DNA of 64,000 nucleotides. It comes from Nitrosopolaris sp035691865. GTDB lineage: Archaea; Thermoproteota; Nitrososphaeria; Nitrososphaerales; Nitrososphaeraceae. The translations under genes were made by a program, and so were the position numbers. The stretch spans positions 1 through 64,000 of the forward strand of contig DASSIM010000084.1 of NCBI GenBank assembly GCA_035691865.1, given 5' to 3'. Shown here in pieces: positions 1 through 8,184 of the stretch (its first letter is position 1; every line of letters starts with the position of its first letter). The notes under the pieces are model-generated. The model was not told where the DNA came from and did no database searches. It saw only the letters and a list, made by a program, of their open reading frames with translations.

Positions 1-833
1 TTGAAACCCTTATATCCACTATTACGCAAGACGATATTGCTTAGTTTGACTACAGACGAATGATCAATCGATAACTTGTTAGCTATTATCTTCCGCCATC
101 CATATGAAAGTCCGCTCTTTGGAAATTTAATCAAGAAATCGTTGCCGTAGTGATCCCTACTTTTACGAACACCAACACTTTCTGTCATAATGTTCGTTCC
201 CGCTAAATAACTCACTATGTCTGATCTAGCGACAGGATCAAGAGAATTGAAAGACTTGTCTGATACAACGACATGAAAACCATTATTTCCTGAAAAATAC
301 ACCGACACAGATTTTTCTTCTATACCGAGATCAGTTATTAGAACTGTAATAAGACGTCGTACCTCTTTTTTTAAAGCAAATATACATTTGCTGCACGGAA
401 TTGATGTCTGATTGAATGTCGTGCTCTGACAAGACTCACATACTTCGGATTTGGTACTTGAAACTTGGCTGCAATTTGTGCAGATGAAGTATGAGTGTCC
501 TACCTCGCACGAAAGATGCAAATCCTTTGCATCAATATCAAAAATAAGATCTGCTCCCAACCAATGTTTTTCCTGCATTGGATAAGTTGGGAATGTGTAA
601 TATGCATTTGAGCAATAAACGTCTGCAGGAACATCTCGTATCAAAGTGGCAAGGATGTCGCCCTTATTTCTAAATGATAAATGTCTGACCATCCCTGATC
701 CGAATGGCATGTATCCAAATTCATGTTGTTCTATATGTTCCGGAATTTCAAGAAGATTACTATAATTGAAATAATATTCTCTAAAGGCGCTTTTCAGAAG
801 GGCAGCGTTTTTCTCTGATTTATTTCCGCTCAT
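1..833 (-). CDS. priS: DNA primase small (catalytic) subunit PriS, C-terminus cut by window edge
   Basis: The minus strand is open from an ATG at 833 to the window edge (277 codons). The protein is the catalytic subunit of the archaeal/eukaryotic primase, which makes the initiating primers for replication. Visible family features are the catalytic acidic motif (FDIDAKD, about residues 103-109), an inserted Cys-rich zinc module (CTNC, CESC, CSKC between about 121 and 155) and the SGNNGFHV motif (about 186-193), which matches the SGxxGxH signature of PriS. It lies 18 bp after the priL stop on the same strand, so the two subunits are co-transcribed. The C-terminal end is outside the window. Family assignment is confident. 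Confidence 0.93.
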   Translation of the reverse strand, partial: MSGNKSEKNAALLKSAFREYYFNYSNLLEIPEHIEQHEFGYMPFGSGMVRHLSFRNKGDILATLIRDVPADVYCSNAYYTFPTYPMQEKHWLGADLIFDIDAKDLHLSCEVGHSYFICTNCSQVSSTKSEVCESCQSTTFNQTSIPCSKCIFALKKEVRRLITVLITDLGIEEKSVSVYFSGNNGFHVVVSDKSFNSLDPVARSDIVSYLAGTNIMTESVGVRKSRDHYGNDFLIKFPKSGLSYGWRKIIANKLSIDHSSVVKLSNIVLRNSGYKGF

Positions 834-851
834 CAATTTTGACTGTAATAA

Positions 852-1928
852 CTATGTCGATGAAGCTTGTCCCTTAAGCAAAGGCTGTCTTCCGAATTGG
901 ACTGGATTTGTGATACCGTTACACTCTTCCGTTGCGAAGCAGAGATTTTGGTTTAATAGTTTCTGGCATGAAGGGACTGAATATTTTATGCCGCTTCCCC
1001 GGAGTCCTGCAAGATGCTCTATCTGGTATTTTGTAACTTTTTCATTATAATCGGGGGCATTATGAAACAGCATGATTATCTCCTCAATACTTTTTCCAAT
1101 TGCAAGCATATAAGTTGCAAGCATAAGTCTAGCAGAATGCGGAAGATTCTCGCCTTTGTTCATTACCTCTAAAGCGTGCTTGATGCATGGAGGATAGTCT
1201 TGGATCTTGTATCGCCGATACTGGTAGTGTGGTGCAAATTTTATGCTCAGTTCATTAACCTTGGTTCTTATTGCTTCAGGTAGAGTTGACAAGGTCATCG
1301 ATTTTACCTTGTTGTATATCAAATCACTAAGTTCGCTTCTAATGAGTCTCACAGTCTCATCGGCATCTAGATACACATAGCCATTATGCACAAGTCTATT
1401 GATTAATTTCCAATCTTGTTCGTGAAAACGAGAAGCCCGCATCAAATAGTCTGTAATCCTAACTTTGAACAGCCGATTGTCATTTTCACTGATATCAACA
1501 TTCACTTTGAATAACTCCTTGAATATCGTCGAGAGAAGAAGACGCTTTTTTTGTTCACTTTTCTCTCTCACCAGGTCTTCGGTAAGAAATTTCTCTGCTC
1601 TCATTGCTTCAAAAAGGGCGTGTTTCCTCAAAATAGGCTCCATTCCGATCGATTTTACAATAATAAGGGTCACCAAAAATGTAAGGATTTCAATTTCGTA
1701 TCTGTCTAATTTTTCGTCAGGAAGACCTCTGGCTATTTCCTTTTCCAATCTATCAGCAGCTCTATCTATGATGTGGTTCATCTCAGGTCTGTTAAACTCT
1801 TGAAAATCGAAATGAGTTTCTCTAACATATTCAGACGCATCATTAAGAAACGGATACTTTGCGAGATCGCCAGTTCCGATTTTTATCGACAATGTTTGAT
1901 GACAACAAAAGTTATGAGATACTGGCAT
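852..1928 (-). CDS. priL: DNA primase large subunit PriL
   Basis: This is the regulatory large subunit of primase, which partners PriS and carries a 4Fe-4S cluster. Four cysteines in the C-terminal half are spaced as in archaeal PriL: YPPC, VPSC, NLCF and EEC. The conserved GENLPHSARLMLATYML segment is also present. The drawn start is ATG 1928, but a TATA-like box on this strand (about 1926-1935) sits on top of that ATG. A TTG at 1892, giving a protein that begins SIKIGTGDLAKYPFL, is therefore a credible true start. The gene diverges from endonuclease IV across a compact intergenic region. The primase identity is firm; the start is not. Confidence 0.92.
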   Translation of the reverse strand: MPVSHNFCCHQTLSIKIGTGDLAKYPFLNDASEYVRETHFDFQEFNRPEMNHIIDRAADRLEKEIARGLPDEKLDRYEIEILTFLVTLIIVKSIGMEPILRKHALFEAMRAEKFLTEDLVREKSEQKKRLLLSTIFKELFKVNVDISENDNRLFKVRITDYLMRASRFHEQDWKLINRLVHNGYVYLDADETVRLIRSELSDLIYNKVKSMTLSTLPEAIRTKVNELSIKFAPHYQYRRYKIQDYPPCIKHALEVMNKGENLPHSARLMLATYMLAIGKSIEEIIMLFHNAPDYNEKVTKYQIEHLAGLRGSGIKYSVPSCQKLLNQNLCFATEECNGITNPVQFGRQPLLKGQASST

Positions 1929-1952
1929 AAAAATTACGTGCAGGTCACAGAA

Positions 1953-1960
1953 TTTTTATA
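1953..1960 (+). promoter_or_regulatory. TATA box for endonuclease IV
   Basis: The sequence TTTTTATA is an archaeal-type TATA element. Transcription would start about 25 bp downstream, near 1982, which excludes ATG 1963 and supports ATG 1996 as the start of the gene. A second TATA-like element on the opposite strand lies about 25 bp away and probably serves priL. Confidence 0.55.
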
Positions 1961-1995
1961 TCATGGGGATTCGGCTCATTTTCATATCAAAGAAG

Positions 1996-2916
1996 ATGAA
2001 GGTTCGAGTAGGCTTCCATGTCTCTATCGCTGGGGGGATTGCAAATTCAGTCGACAACGCATTAAAGATAGGATGCAGCGCATTTCAAATATTTACCAGA
2101 AACCCTAGAGGTTGGACTGCCAAACCCTTAGTCAACGAAGATGTAATGAAATTTCGAGCAAAATTGGCCAAAAGTCCAATCTCGTCAGAAGCGGTTATAG
2201 TGCATATGCCGTATCTTCCTAATCTGGCAGCCCCGGAGGGGACTTTGTACCAGAAATCGGTTCATACCCTTGCAGAAGAGGTTCAAAGATGTATCACCTT
2301 GGGTATACCATCTTTGGTAATTCACCTTGGAAGCCATCTTGGCAAGGGAACTGAACAGGGTATAAGCCAGCTAGTGAAAGCATGTACCTATGCCTTTGAC
2401 AACTGCAGGAAAAATGCTTCATCTCACGCAAATCAATCAAAACAAAAGACCACGAGTAAAAATGCTCCAGTTCGAATTCTACTCGAGAATATGGCAGGTC
2501 AAAAAAATAGCGTAGGGGGTAAGTTTGAAGAAATTAGGCTCTTACTCGATAGACTAAAGCCAATAGGACGCTTTGGAGTTTGCTTAGATACCTGTCATGT
2601 GTTCGCTTCTGGCATCGATTTGCGCAAAGAGGTAGATGTTGAGAGAATGCTAAACCAGTTTGATTCGACTGTAGGGTTGAAGGAATTGAAGGCGTTACAT
2701 CTTAACGATTCAAAAGGCGATTTAGATTCTAGAATTGATCGTCACGAGCACATTGGCCTAGGGAAGATAGGAAAGGCAGGATTTGCTGCATTATTACGGC
2801 ATAAATCCCTTAGAAATCGACCCATGATAATGGAAACACCTGTTGATGATCAACGGAATGACGTTGACAATCTAAAAGTTGTGTTAGATCTAGCTAGTAA
2901 TCCCCAGAAAACATGA
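1996..2916 (+). CDS. nfo: Endonuclease IV (AP endonuclease, Nfo)
   Basis: This is a class II apurinic/apyrimidinic endonuclease for base-excision repair, with a TIM-barrel xylose-isomerase-like fold that binds three zinc ions. Family signatures visible are GFHVSIAGG at the N-terminus, the ENMAGQ motif, CLDTCHVFASGID, LNDSKGDLDSRIDRHEHIG and the terminal METP. The open frame extends upstream to ATG 1963. I chose ATG 1996 because the protein then begins KVRVGFHVS, as the family does, and because the TATA box at 1953-1960 lies too close to 1963. It is divergent from the primase genes. The short insertion HANQSKQKTTSKN before the ENMAG motif is an unconserved loop. Confidence 0.93.
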   Translation: MKVRVGFHVSIAGGIANSVDNALKIGCSAFQIFTRNPRGWTAKPLVNEDVMKFRAKLAKSPISSEAVIVHMPYLPNLAAPEGTLYQKSVHTLAEEVQRCITLGIPSLVIHLGSHLGKGTEQGISQLVKACTYAFDNCRKNASSHANQSKQKTTSKNAPVRILLENMAGQKNSVGGKFEEIRLLLDRLKPIGRFGVCLDTCHVFASGIDLRKEVDVERMLNQFDSTVGLKELKALHLNDSKGDLDSRIDRHEHIGLGKIGKAGFAALLRHKSLRNRPMIMETPVDDQRNDVDNLKVVLDLASNPQKT

Positions 2917-3401
2917 GATGCGACTAAGGTCCCCTCTAGAAATCCTCTGGAACCTTCAGTAGGCTAAACAGGAAAAATATTACATAAATCGCGGCGGTGA
3001 TTTACCTTTTTTACTGTTATTTCTCCTCCGAATTCGTTCTATGGTCGTAATATCATAATTATGTGATCGCTGCTTGCGCTGCAGAGTTTTTGTTGTATGC
3101 TTAGCAAAAGGACAGCAGTATGAATTCGTAATTACAATGTTCAGCTCTAGCATATAGTCGCTTAAAACTTTGGAGTATCGACTACTTTCTCACCTAGTTG
3201 GGAAAAGCTTACAGTCGTTTAATAACAAAGTCCGAAGAATCTCTCAATTTTTCATGCTAAATTTTATAAACATAGAAACTCTATTGGTAATGTGCTATGC
3301 ACTTATTTACTTAGTGCAGTAACTGCAGTTACTGCAGTAACTGCAGAATATTACCCTGACGTCGCTACAAGCGCAAGCAAAACTCGAATGGTGGATGAAA
3401 T
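2917..3401. other. Intergenic region, 485 bp, without a convincing gene
   Basis: No open frame with recognisable content was found on either strand. The region is AT-rich. Its only clear structure is the palindromic repeat at 3315-3346, just before the zinc-finger gene at 3402. Confidence 0.6.
3315..3346. repeat. Overlapping perfect palindromes built from CTGCAGTTA/TAACTGCAG units
   Basis: Four PstI-like CTGCAG/TGCAG cores alternate with GTAA/GTTA spacers. The stretch 3315-3336 is a perfect 22-bp palindrome with half-site TGCAGTAACTG. The stretch 3323-3346 is a perfect 24-bp palindrome with half-site CTGCAGTTACTG. The array ends about 55 bp before the zinc-finger gene at 3402. Such stacked palindromes can be a multimeric operator, possibly for the adjacent DNA-binding-like protein; that role is inference. 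Confidence 0.7.
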
Positions 3402-4535
3402 ATGAAAGAGATCTATTGTTCTCCGCATTGTAATCAGACATCCACGAGGCGGTGGAACTTGAAAACTCATATCAACAGAAGGCATGCTGGAGCAGGTCGA
3501 CCAATTCCTAAAATAGCAACAGACCCAATGTGGACTGGTGAGGTTGGTTATCAGACTAGAAACAATAATTTTTCGATCACTAATCATAATCCTAAAGCAC
3601 ATGACCCAGGAGATTTTCTAGAACAAATACTTCAGCAATTACGGAAGGTGAAAGAATTCAAGGATTTGTACTCGGAACTCTCTGGTCAAAAAGCTCCAGG
3701 CCTGAATATGGGTTTCATGGTTTCGGATTTAGCAAGTAAAACCGCCACCACATATGGCACTACCTTAGGATACAAAGGCTATGGCTGCGACAAATGTTTG
3801 ACTTTTGGATTTGAACAGATATTCGATCACCCAAGGACATCTCTTAAAGTCAACCACATATGCAACACACAAAGGCTCTCCGAAGCACAATTTGTGAGGG
3901 ACAAAGCAACAATACTGAAACAGCGACGACAAGAACTGGTTCTTCAGCTCACTATGATTGTTGATTATATCTTTCAACAAGAACCAATAGAACTCTCAGC
4001 TGTAGAGATCCCTTACTACGTATTTGAAAAACCAAATTCTGAGGAGTATGTTGATCTGGATTCTTTATCATCTAGTACTGCTATTGATTGGGCATACGAC
4101 GTCGCTAGAGGATATAAAATCAAGATTGACAATATTGTGCTATCTCGATTTTTGGCTATCTTTAATGCAACTTTAGGATTCTTTCGGTTAAAAATTGATG
4201 GAACAAACCGCTATTTTTTCACATATATTGCAAAAGGATTACAGCCTTGGGATATCGAGTACCTCAAGAACCTTGATAAATCAGCGGACGCAAATCACGA
4301 TAGTAATATCGCATGGAATGACATGGTTCAATTTGTAGATACCCCGTGTACAAATGGGCCTATTCCAATGTTAAGATTAGATAAATTTAGGGCAACGATT
4401 AGCAATCGTACCGGTAGCAATATTTCTAATCACGATAGTAATATCGCATGGAATGACATGGTTCAATTTGTAGATACCCCGTGTACAAATGGGCCTATTC
4501 CAATGTTAAGATTAGATATATTTAGGGCATCCTAA
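3402..4535 (+). CDS. Uncharacterised 377-aa protein with N-terminal C2H2-like zinc finger and duplicated C-terminal segment
   Basis: I do not recognise a named family. The N-terminus has a C2H2-like pattern (YCSPHCNQ, then HINRRH; Cys 6 and 10, His 24 and 28), suggesting nucleic-acid binding. A second Cys pair (CDKC) lies near residue 131. The last 80 residues contain an exact 34-residue duplication (NHDSNIAWNDMVQF...RA), encoded by two 102-bp copies at 4293-4394 and 4428-4529 that differ at one base. ATG 3402 follows a GGTGG ribosome-binding-like stretch. The gene stands alone, preceded by a palindromic array and followed 47 bp later by glyS. It may be a lineage-specific regulator. Confidence 0.7.
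   Translation: MKEIYCSPHCNQTSTRRWNLKTHINRRHAGAGRPIPKIATDPMWTGEVGYQTRNNNFSITNHNPKAHDPGDFLEQILQQLRKVKEFKDLYSELSGQKAPGLNMGFMVSDLASKTATTYGTTLGYKGYGCDKCLTFGFEQIFDHPRTSLKVNHICNTQRLSEAQFVRDKATILKQRRQELVLQLTMIVDYIFQQEPIELSAVEIPYYVFEKPNSEEYVDLDSLSSSTAIDWAYDVARGYKIKIDNIVLSRFLAIFNATLGFFRLKIDGTNRYFFTYIAKGLQPWDIEYLKNLDKSADANHDSNIAWNDMVQFVDTPCTNGPIPMLRLDKFRATISNRTGSNISNHDSNIAWNDMVQFVDTPCTNGPIPMLRLDIFRAS
4293..4529. repeat. Direct repeat, 2 x 102 bp, inside the zinc-finger gene
   Basis: Copy 1 spans 4293-4394 and copy 2 spans 4428-4529, offset by 135 bp (45 codons, so the frame is kept). Only one base differs (ATAAATTT versus ATATATTT), changing Lys to Ile. The second copy ends two codons before the stop. 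The near identity implies a recent duplication. Confidence 0.95.
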
Positions 4536-4582
4536 ACTTAAGCCTACAGAAGACGAAGTTGTCGAATAAGAGATAATCTAGG

Positions 4583-6058
4583 ATGACAAACTATGAATTT
4601 GTTATGAAACTTGCTCTGGAGAGAGGCTTTTACTTTCCAAGCTGTGAAATATATGGTGATGCTCCAGCAGGCTTTTGGGAATATGGTCCCAGGGGAGTTA
4701 GCATGAAAAATAAATTCATTGAGCTTTGGAGAAGAGAACTCGTCAGGCGTGATGGCATGCTGGAAATAGACGGTTCTCAAATAATGAGCAAGAGTGTTTT
4801 CGTAGCTTCAGGACATATTGGTAATTTTACCGATCCTATCATAAAATGCACAAAGTGCAATTCTACATTTAGAGCAGATAGATATATCAGTGAAAAAACT
4901 GGCGAGAACGTAGCCGAGCGAATGCCTGACGAAGAGATAGACTTACTTATTAAAAAACACGAATTGAGGTGTCAGAACTGTAAGGGTGATTTTGGCAATG
5001 TTCGCAGATTCAACATGATGTTTAGGGTAGGAATAGGTCCAGCTGCGGAGGAAGCGTATCTTAGACCAGAGACCTGCCAGACAATATTTGTAGATTTCGC
5101 ACGAGTTTTCAAGACAATGCGTGGGAAGCTTCCATTAGGCATCGCCCAAATTGGCAAGAGCTTCAGAAATGAAATAGCGCCAAGGCAGAGTCTATTGAGG
5201 CTTCGGGAATTCTATCAGGCCGAGATCGAGGTATTTTGTAATCCCAACAAATTAGATGATTTGCCCAGGTTCGAAGATGTCAAAAATACAGTCCTCAATA
5301 TTTCTGATGAAAGTGCAATATTGAATAAGTTCACTGCTGAAGAAGCTATCCTAAAAGGAATATTACCAAACAAATTAGTAGCGTATTATCTATCTCTCCT
5401 AAACGAATTCTATTCGAAGACTGGAATAGACATGAAGCGAACGCGTTTCAGAAGGCTCTCTGACGAGGACAAGGCTTTCTACGCGTCTGTTGCGTTTGAC
5501 TTTGAAGTCGAGACTAGCATTGGATGGCTGGAGCTTGTGGCGTGTAATTATAGGTCTGACTATGATCTAAAAGGACATTCTGCTACTAGCAAGCAAAATC
5601 TCGAGGTAATTGATCCGTCCGATCAAACAAAGGTCTTACCTCACATCTTTGAGCTTTCAATGGGAATTGATAGAAGCCTTTACACTATCTTGGAACATTG
5701 TTACTTTCAAGACTTCGAACACGAGAACAGATTAGTGTTAAAACTGAAACCCTACCTTGCTCCTGTATTGGTAGGAGTGCTTCCATTGATGACCAAAGAT
5801 GGATTGGCAGCGAAGGCAGAAGGAATTTATGCCGATCTCAAGCAAGGTTATGACGCATTTCTGGACGAGTCCGGTTCGATAGGGAGAAGATACAGGAGAC
5901 TTGAAGAGATTGGGACCCCCTTTGCAGTTACAATTGATAAGACAACTATGGAGGATGATACTGTTACTGTGAGAGACAGGGATTCAATGCAACAAAAAAG
6001 AATTCAGGTCTCCCAGTTAAATAATTTCCTCCAGGGTGCGTTAAACGACTCACTTTAG
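4583..6058 (+). CDS. glyS: Glycyl-tRNA synthetase (dimeric archaeal/eukaryotic type)
   Basis: This class II aminoacyl-tRNA synthetase charges tRNA-Gly. The N-terminal ALERGFYFPSCEIYGDAPAGFWEYGPRG block is diagnostic of the alpha2-type enzyme. A zinc-binding insertion follows (CTKC at 89-92 and CQNC at 130-133). Motif 2 (SFRNEIAPRQ, near residue 195) and the motif 3 region (MGIDRSLYTIL, near residue 357) are present. The C-terminal anticodon-binding domain includes LAPVLVGVLPL. The length of 491 aa is normal. The gene has no operon partner here. Confidence 0.96.
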   Translation: MTNYEFVMKLALERGFYFPSCEIYGDAPAGFWEYGPRGVSMKNKFIELWRRELVRRDGMLEIDGSQIMSKSVFVASGHIGNFTDPIIKCTKCNSTFRADRYISEKTGENVAERMPDEEIDLLIKKHELRCQNCKGDFGNVRRFNMMFRVGIGPAAEEAYLRPETCQTIFVDFARVFKTMRGKLPLGIAQIGKSFRNEIAPRQSLLRLREFYQAEIEVFCNPNKLDDLPRFEDVKNTVLNISDESAILNKFTAEEAILKGILPNKLVAYYLSLLNEFYSKTGIDMKRTRFRRLSDEDKAFYASVAFDFEVETSIGWLELVACNYRSDYDLKGHSATSKQNLEVIDPSDQTKVLPHIFELSMGIDRSLYTILEHCYFQDFEHENRLVLKLKPYLAPVLVGVLPLMTKDGLAAKAEGIYADLKQGYDAFLDESGSIGRRYRRLEEIGTPFAVTIDKTTMEDDTVTVRDRDSMQQKRIQVSQLNNFLQGALNDSL

Positions 6059-6324
6059 GAATGCATGCCCACAGATGTAGAACTAACGGAAACGCCCGCA
6101 GAAACTCTTTCAGACCTGTAGTTGACTTTTATTCTTATTCAGCAAAACTTATCCTTTTCTGGGAGCATAGAGCGAAACGACGTTTCAGCAGCGGCCCTAG
6201 ATTATCGTCATTATTATTCACGATGACTAGGACTATAACGAGGACGATGGGTCACACTTTGCATGAATCTACCTATTCAGTAAATAATTTAAAAGATATT
6301 CAATTACTATAATGTATAGGCATA
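6059..6324. other. Intergenic region, 266 bp
   Basis: An 83-codon open frame starts at 6061, but its composition (many Arg, Thr and Ser, no motif) does not look coding. An AT-rich TATA-like stretch near 6284-6293 probably belongs to the gene at 6325. Confidence 0.5.
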
Positions 6325-6744
6325 TTGAGCGAAAACAGGAAAGCCAGAAAGATAAGGGAGAAAAAGACTGTCCTAAATGATAATGATATCCTACCAAGTG
6401 AGAAATGGCTTGTGAGATTTAGGAACCCTAATTCGACCAAAACCCAAGAAGGGTCAGTATTTATCAGACAATTCCATGCACCTGGCTTTTACGAAGCATA
6501 TGATACAGTTATGACACATGCAGAGAAATCAAATCTCGATATTCTATGGTTCAAAGAAAAAAGGAATTGTGGAGATGAATATGCCAATCGCAATTTCCTG
6601 GAATTGGAATCATTTTGTACTTATTGTAATAAAAAATTCAATCATTTGGAACCTCTTCCATGCACAATAGAAGACTGTACAGCTGAATTTTGTTCCAAGG
6701 ACTGTGCAAAAAATCATCACGCTCTGCGACATTTGCATCATTGA
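6325..6744 (+). CDS. Uncharacterised protein with C-terminal treble-clef-like zinc-binding module
   Basis: The start is TTG 6325. The basic N-terminus (ENRKARKIREKK) is followed by a middle domain (residues 25-85) with no recognised motif. The C-terminus is Cys/His-rich: FCTYCNKKF, then PCTIEDCTAEFCSKDCAKNHH. The pattern Cx2C...Cx4Cx4Cx3C with trailing histidines resembles AN1- or MYND-like zinc fingers. The function is unknown; a nucleic-acid or protein adaptor is possible. It stands between glyS and a convergent methyltransferase. Confidence 0.68.
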   Translation: MSENRKARKIREKKTVLNDNDILPSEKWLVRFRNPNSTKTQEGSVFIRQFHAPGFYEAYDTVMTHAEKSNLDILWFKEKRNCGDEYANRNFLELESFCTYCNKKFNHLEPLPCTIEDCTAEFCSKDCAKNHHALRHLHH

Positions 6745-6830
6745 TTAATTATCAATGATATCGACCGACAAGAAATAGCCATGCTGATAAATATTGTGTA
6801 CGTTTGTTCATTAATCTGTCGCCACACATG

Positions 6831-7457
6831 TCATTCATTATTATCCTTTACTAAATCCAATGTTACCATTCTTATTCTTTCTGCATCCCCTCTGAACTGA
6901 GTTAGGCACCTGGAAGAATACTCAGCAGGGGATCCATCGATGCTCTGTCTAATAGTAAATCCTAGGGATCGAAAAATTTGTGAAAGCCATTTAATCCAAG
7001 TATTGTAGACTTCATCTGAAACTGGCTCAAGAAGATCATCTGTGATTTCGGTAACAAGACGGAGTAGTCCTGTGGTTTTTAATTTTGTATACACAATTTT
7101 GTAGAACGATTGCCAACTATCCTGATTTGACCTATCAATGTAAGCAGGATCGGGTAGCACATCGAGAATCTGATCAATAGATCTATCTGGAAACATGGGG
7201 AGTATCTGTTCAAAAGATCCGTGCAATAAAATAACATTTTTTTCATTTTTCATAAGAGATTCTGCAGCTTCAAATTTCTTCCTATCAATTTCAATGCCGA
7301 TATATGTGACGTTTGAAGTGTTAGTATCTAGTTTGATGTCATGATCCTGTTCTATGAGTTTCTTTAACAGACGACCATCGTCCATTCCAAATTCGAGTAT
7401 CACTTTCGAGGGACTTTTTAGAGCAAAGCTTAATCGCATTAATTTGTCAGAAGACAT
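6831..7457 (-). CDS. SAM-dependent methyltransferase, TrmB-like
   Basis: A Rossmann-type methyltransferase is indicated by ILEFGMDDGRLL (motif I, about residues 20-31), YIGIEID (motif II) and VLPDPAYIDRS (about 119-129). The last resembles the PDPW signature of the tRNA m7G46 methyltransferase family. The C-terminal RLVTEI strand fits too. The substrate cannot be fixed from sequence alone because the Trp of the PDPW signature is replaced by Ala. It is the last gene of a minus-strand series after the DUF59 protein, 45 bp downstream of it. Confidence 0.7.
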   Translation of the reverse strand: MSSDKLMRLSFALKSPSKVILEFGMDDGRLLKKLIEQDHDIKLDTNTSNVTYIGIEIDRKKFEAAESLMKNEKNVILLHGSFEQILPMFPDRSIDQILDVLPDPAYIDRSNQDSWQSFYKIVYTKLKTTGLLRLVTEITDDLLEPVSDEVYNTWIKWLSQIFRSLGFTIRQSIDGSPAEYSSRCLTQFRGDAERIRMVTLDLVKDNNE

Positions 7458-7502
7458 TGGTACGCCTACCGATAGTGATAGGTTCCAGTGAGCCTCCCAG
7501 TC

Positions 7503-8108
7503 CTATGAATGCTTGAGTAGCTCTCCTTCAAGAAGCTGCTGAACTAGTTGCACTACTTCTTGTTCAACCTGCTCTCTAGGCAAAGCGAGCTTATCTGAAA
7601 ACTGATCCGTGAGTTGATTGATTGTTCTTGTGCCGTCACAGGTGTCCCAAAAATCTACTATCGCTTGGTTTACCATAAATCCTTGTTCTTTTTCATTTAG
7701 AAGGGCAAGCGAGCCATCTTCCTGTTTAATTAGTCTGCCTTTCTTTGCAGGATGATATTTTTCATAGTCTACTTGGAAGCGTAGCTTTGGCTTACCAAAT
7801 CCCATTTTCTCTCGGGCACCTGGATCCATTTTTTCAATACTCCAGGGAGGATCCCAAACTATCTGCACATCGATATTACCTATACCATTGATCCTCCCTA
7901 CATATCTTTTCACGTCGTTGACAAGAGTATCATGAAGCGGACATCCACGTGTCGTCATGGTCATCTTTATATCGACATTATTATTTTCAGCTCCAACTTT
8001 TACCCCGTACACTAACCCGAGTTCTACTATGTTGACAGGAATCTCCGGATCCATGCATTTTCGGAGTGCAGAATATACCTCATCCTCAGTAATTTGCTGT
8101 GCTGACAT
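7503..8108 (-). CDS. DUF59 (MIP18/SufT-like) protein fused to a PqqD-like domain
   Basis: Residues 8 to about 90 form a DUF59/MIP18 domain (DPEIPVNIVELGLVYGV; MTTRGCPLHDTL with Cys 56, the conserved cysteine of Fe-S assembly members of the family). Residues about 125-198 resemble PqqD, the peptide chaperone domain (AILNEKEQGFMVNQA-type core, DGTRTINQLTD, winged-helix-like). DUF59 proteins act in Fe-S cluster maturation and PqqD domains present substrates to radical-SAM enzymes. The fusion hints at an Fe-S or cofactor-related role, which is inference. It lies between mtnA and the TrmB-like gene on the same strand. Confidence 0.8.
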   Translation of the reverse strand: MSAQQITEDEVYSALRKCMDPEIPVNIVELGLVYGVKVGAENNNVDIKMTMTTRGCPLHDTLVNDVKRYVGRINGIGNIDVQIVWDPPWSIEKMDPGAREKMGFGKPKLRFQVDYEKYHPAKKGRLIKQEDGSLALLNEKEQGFMVNQAIVDFWDTCDGTRTINQLTDQFSDKLALPREQVEQEVVQLVQQLLEGELLKHS

Positions 8109-8184
8109 ACAACACGGCTATTGGCATCTATGCGATAAATACTTTCCGTACTTTCACTATTCTCTTTACATACGTAGGTATCTT

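Noticed and set aside
6061..6312. 83-codon frame after glyS
   Set aside because: Composition is non-coding-like and there is no ribosome-binding site or motif.
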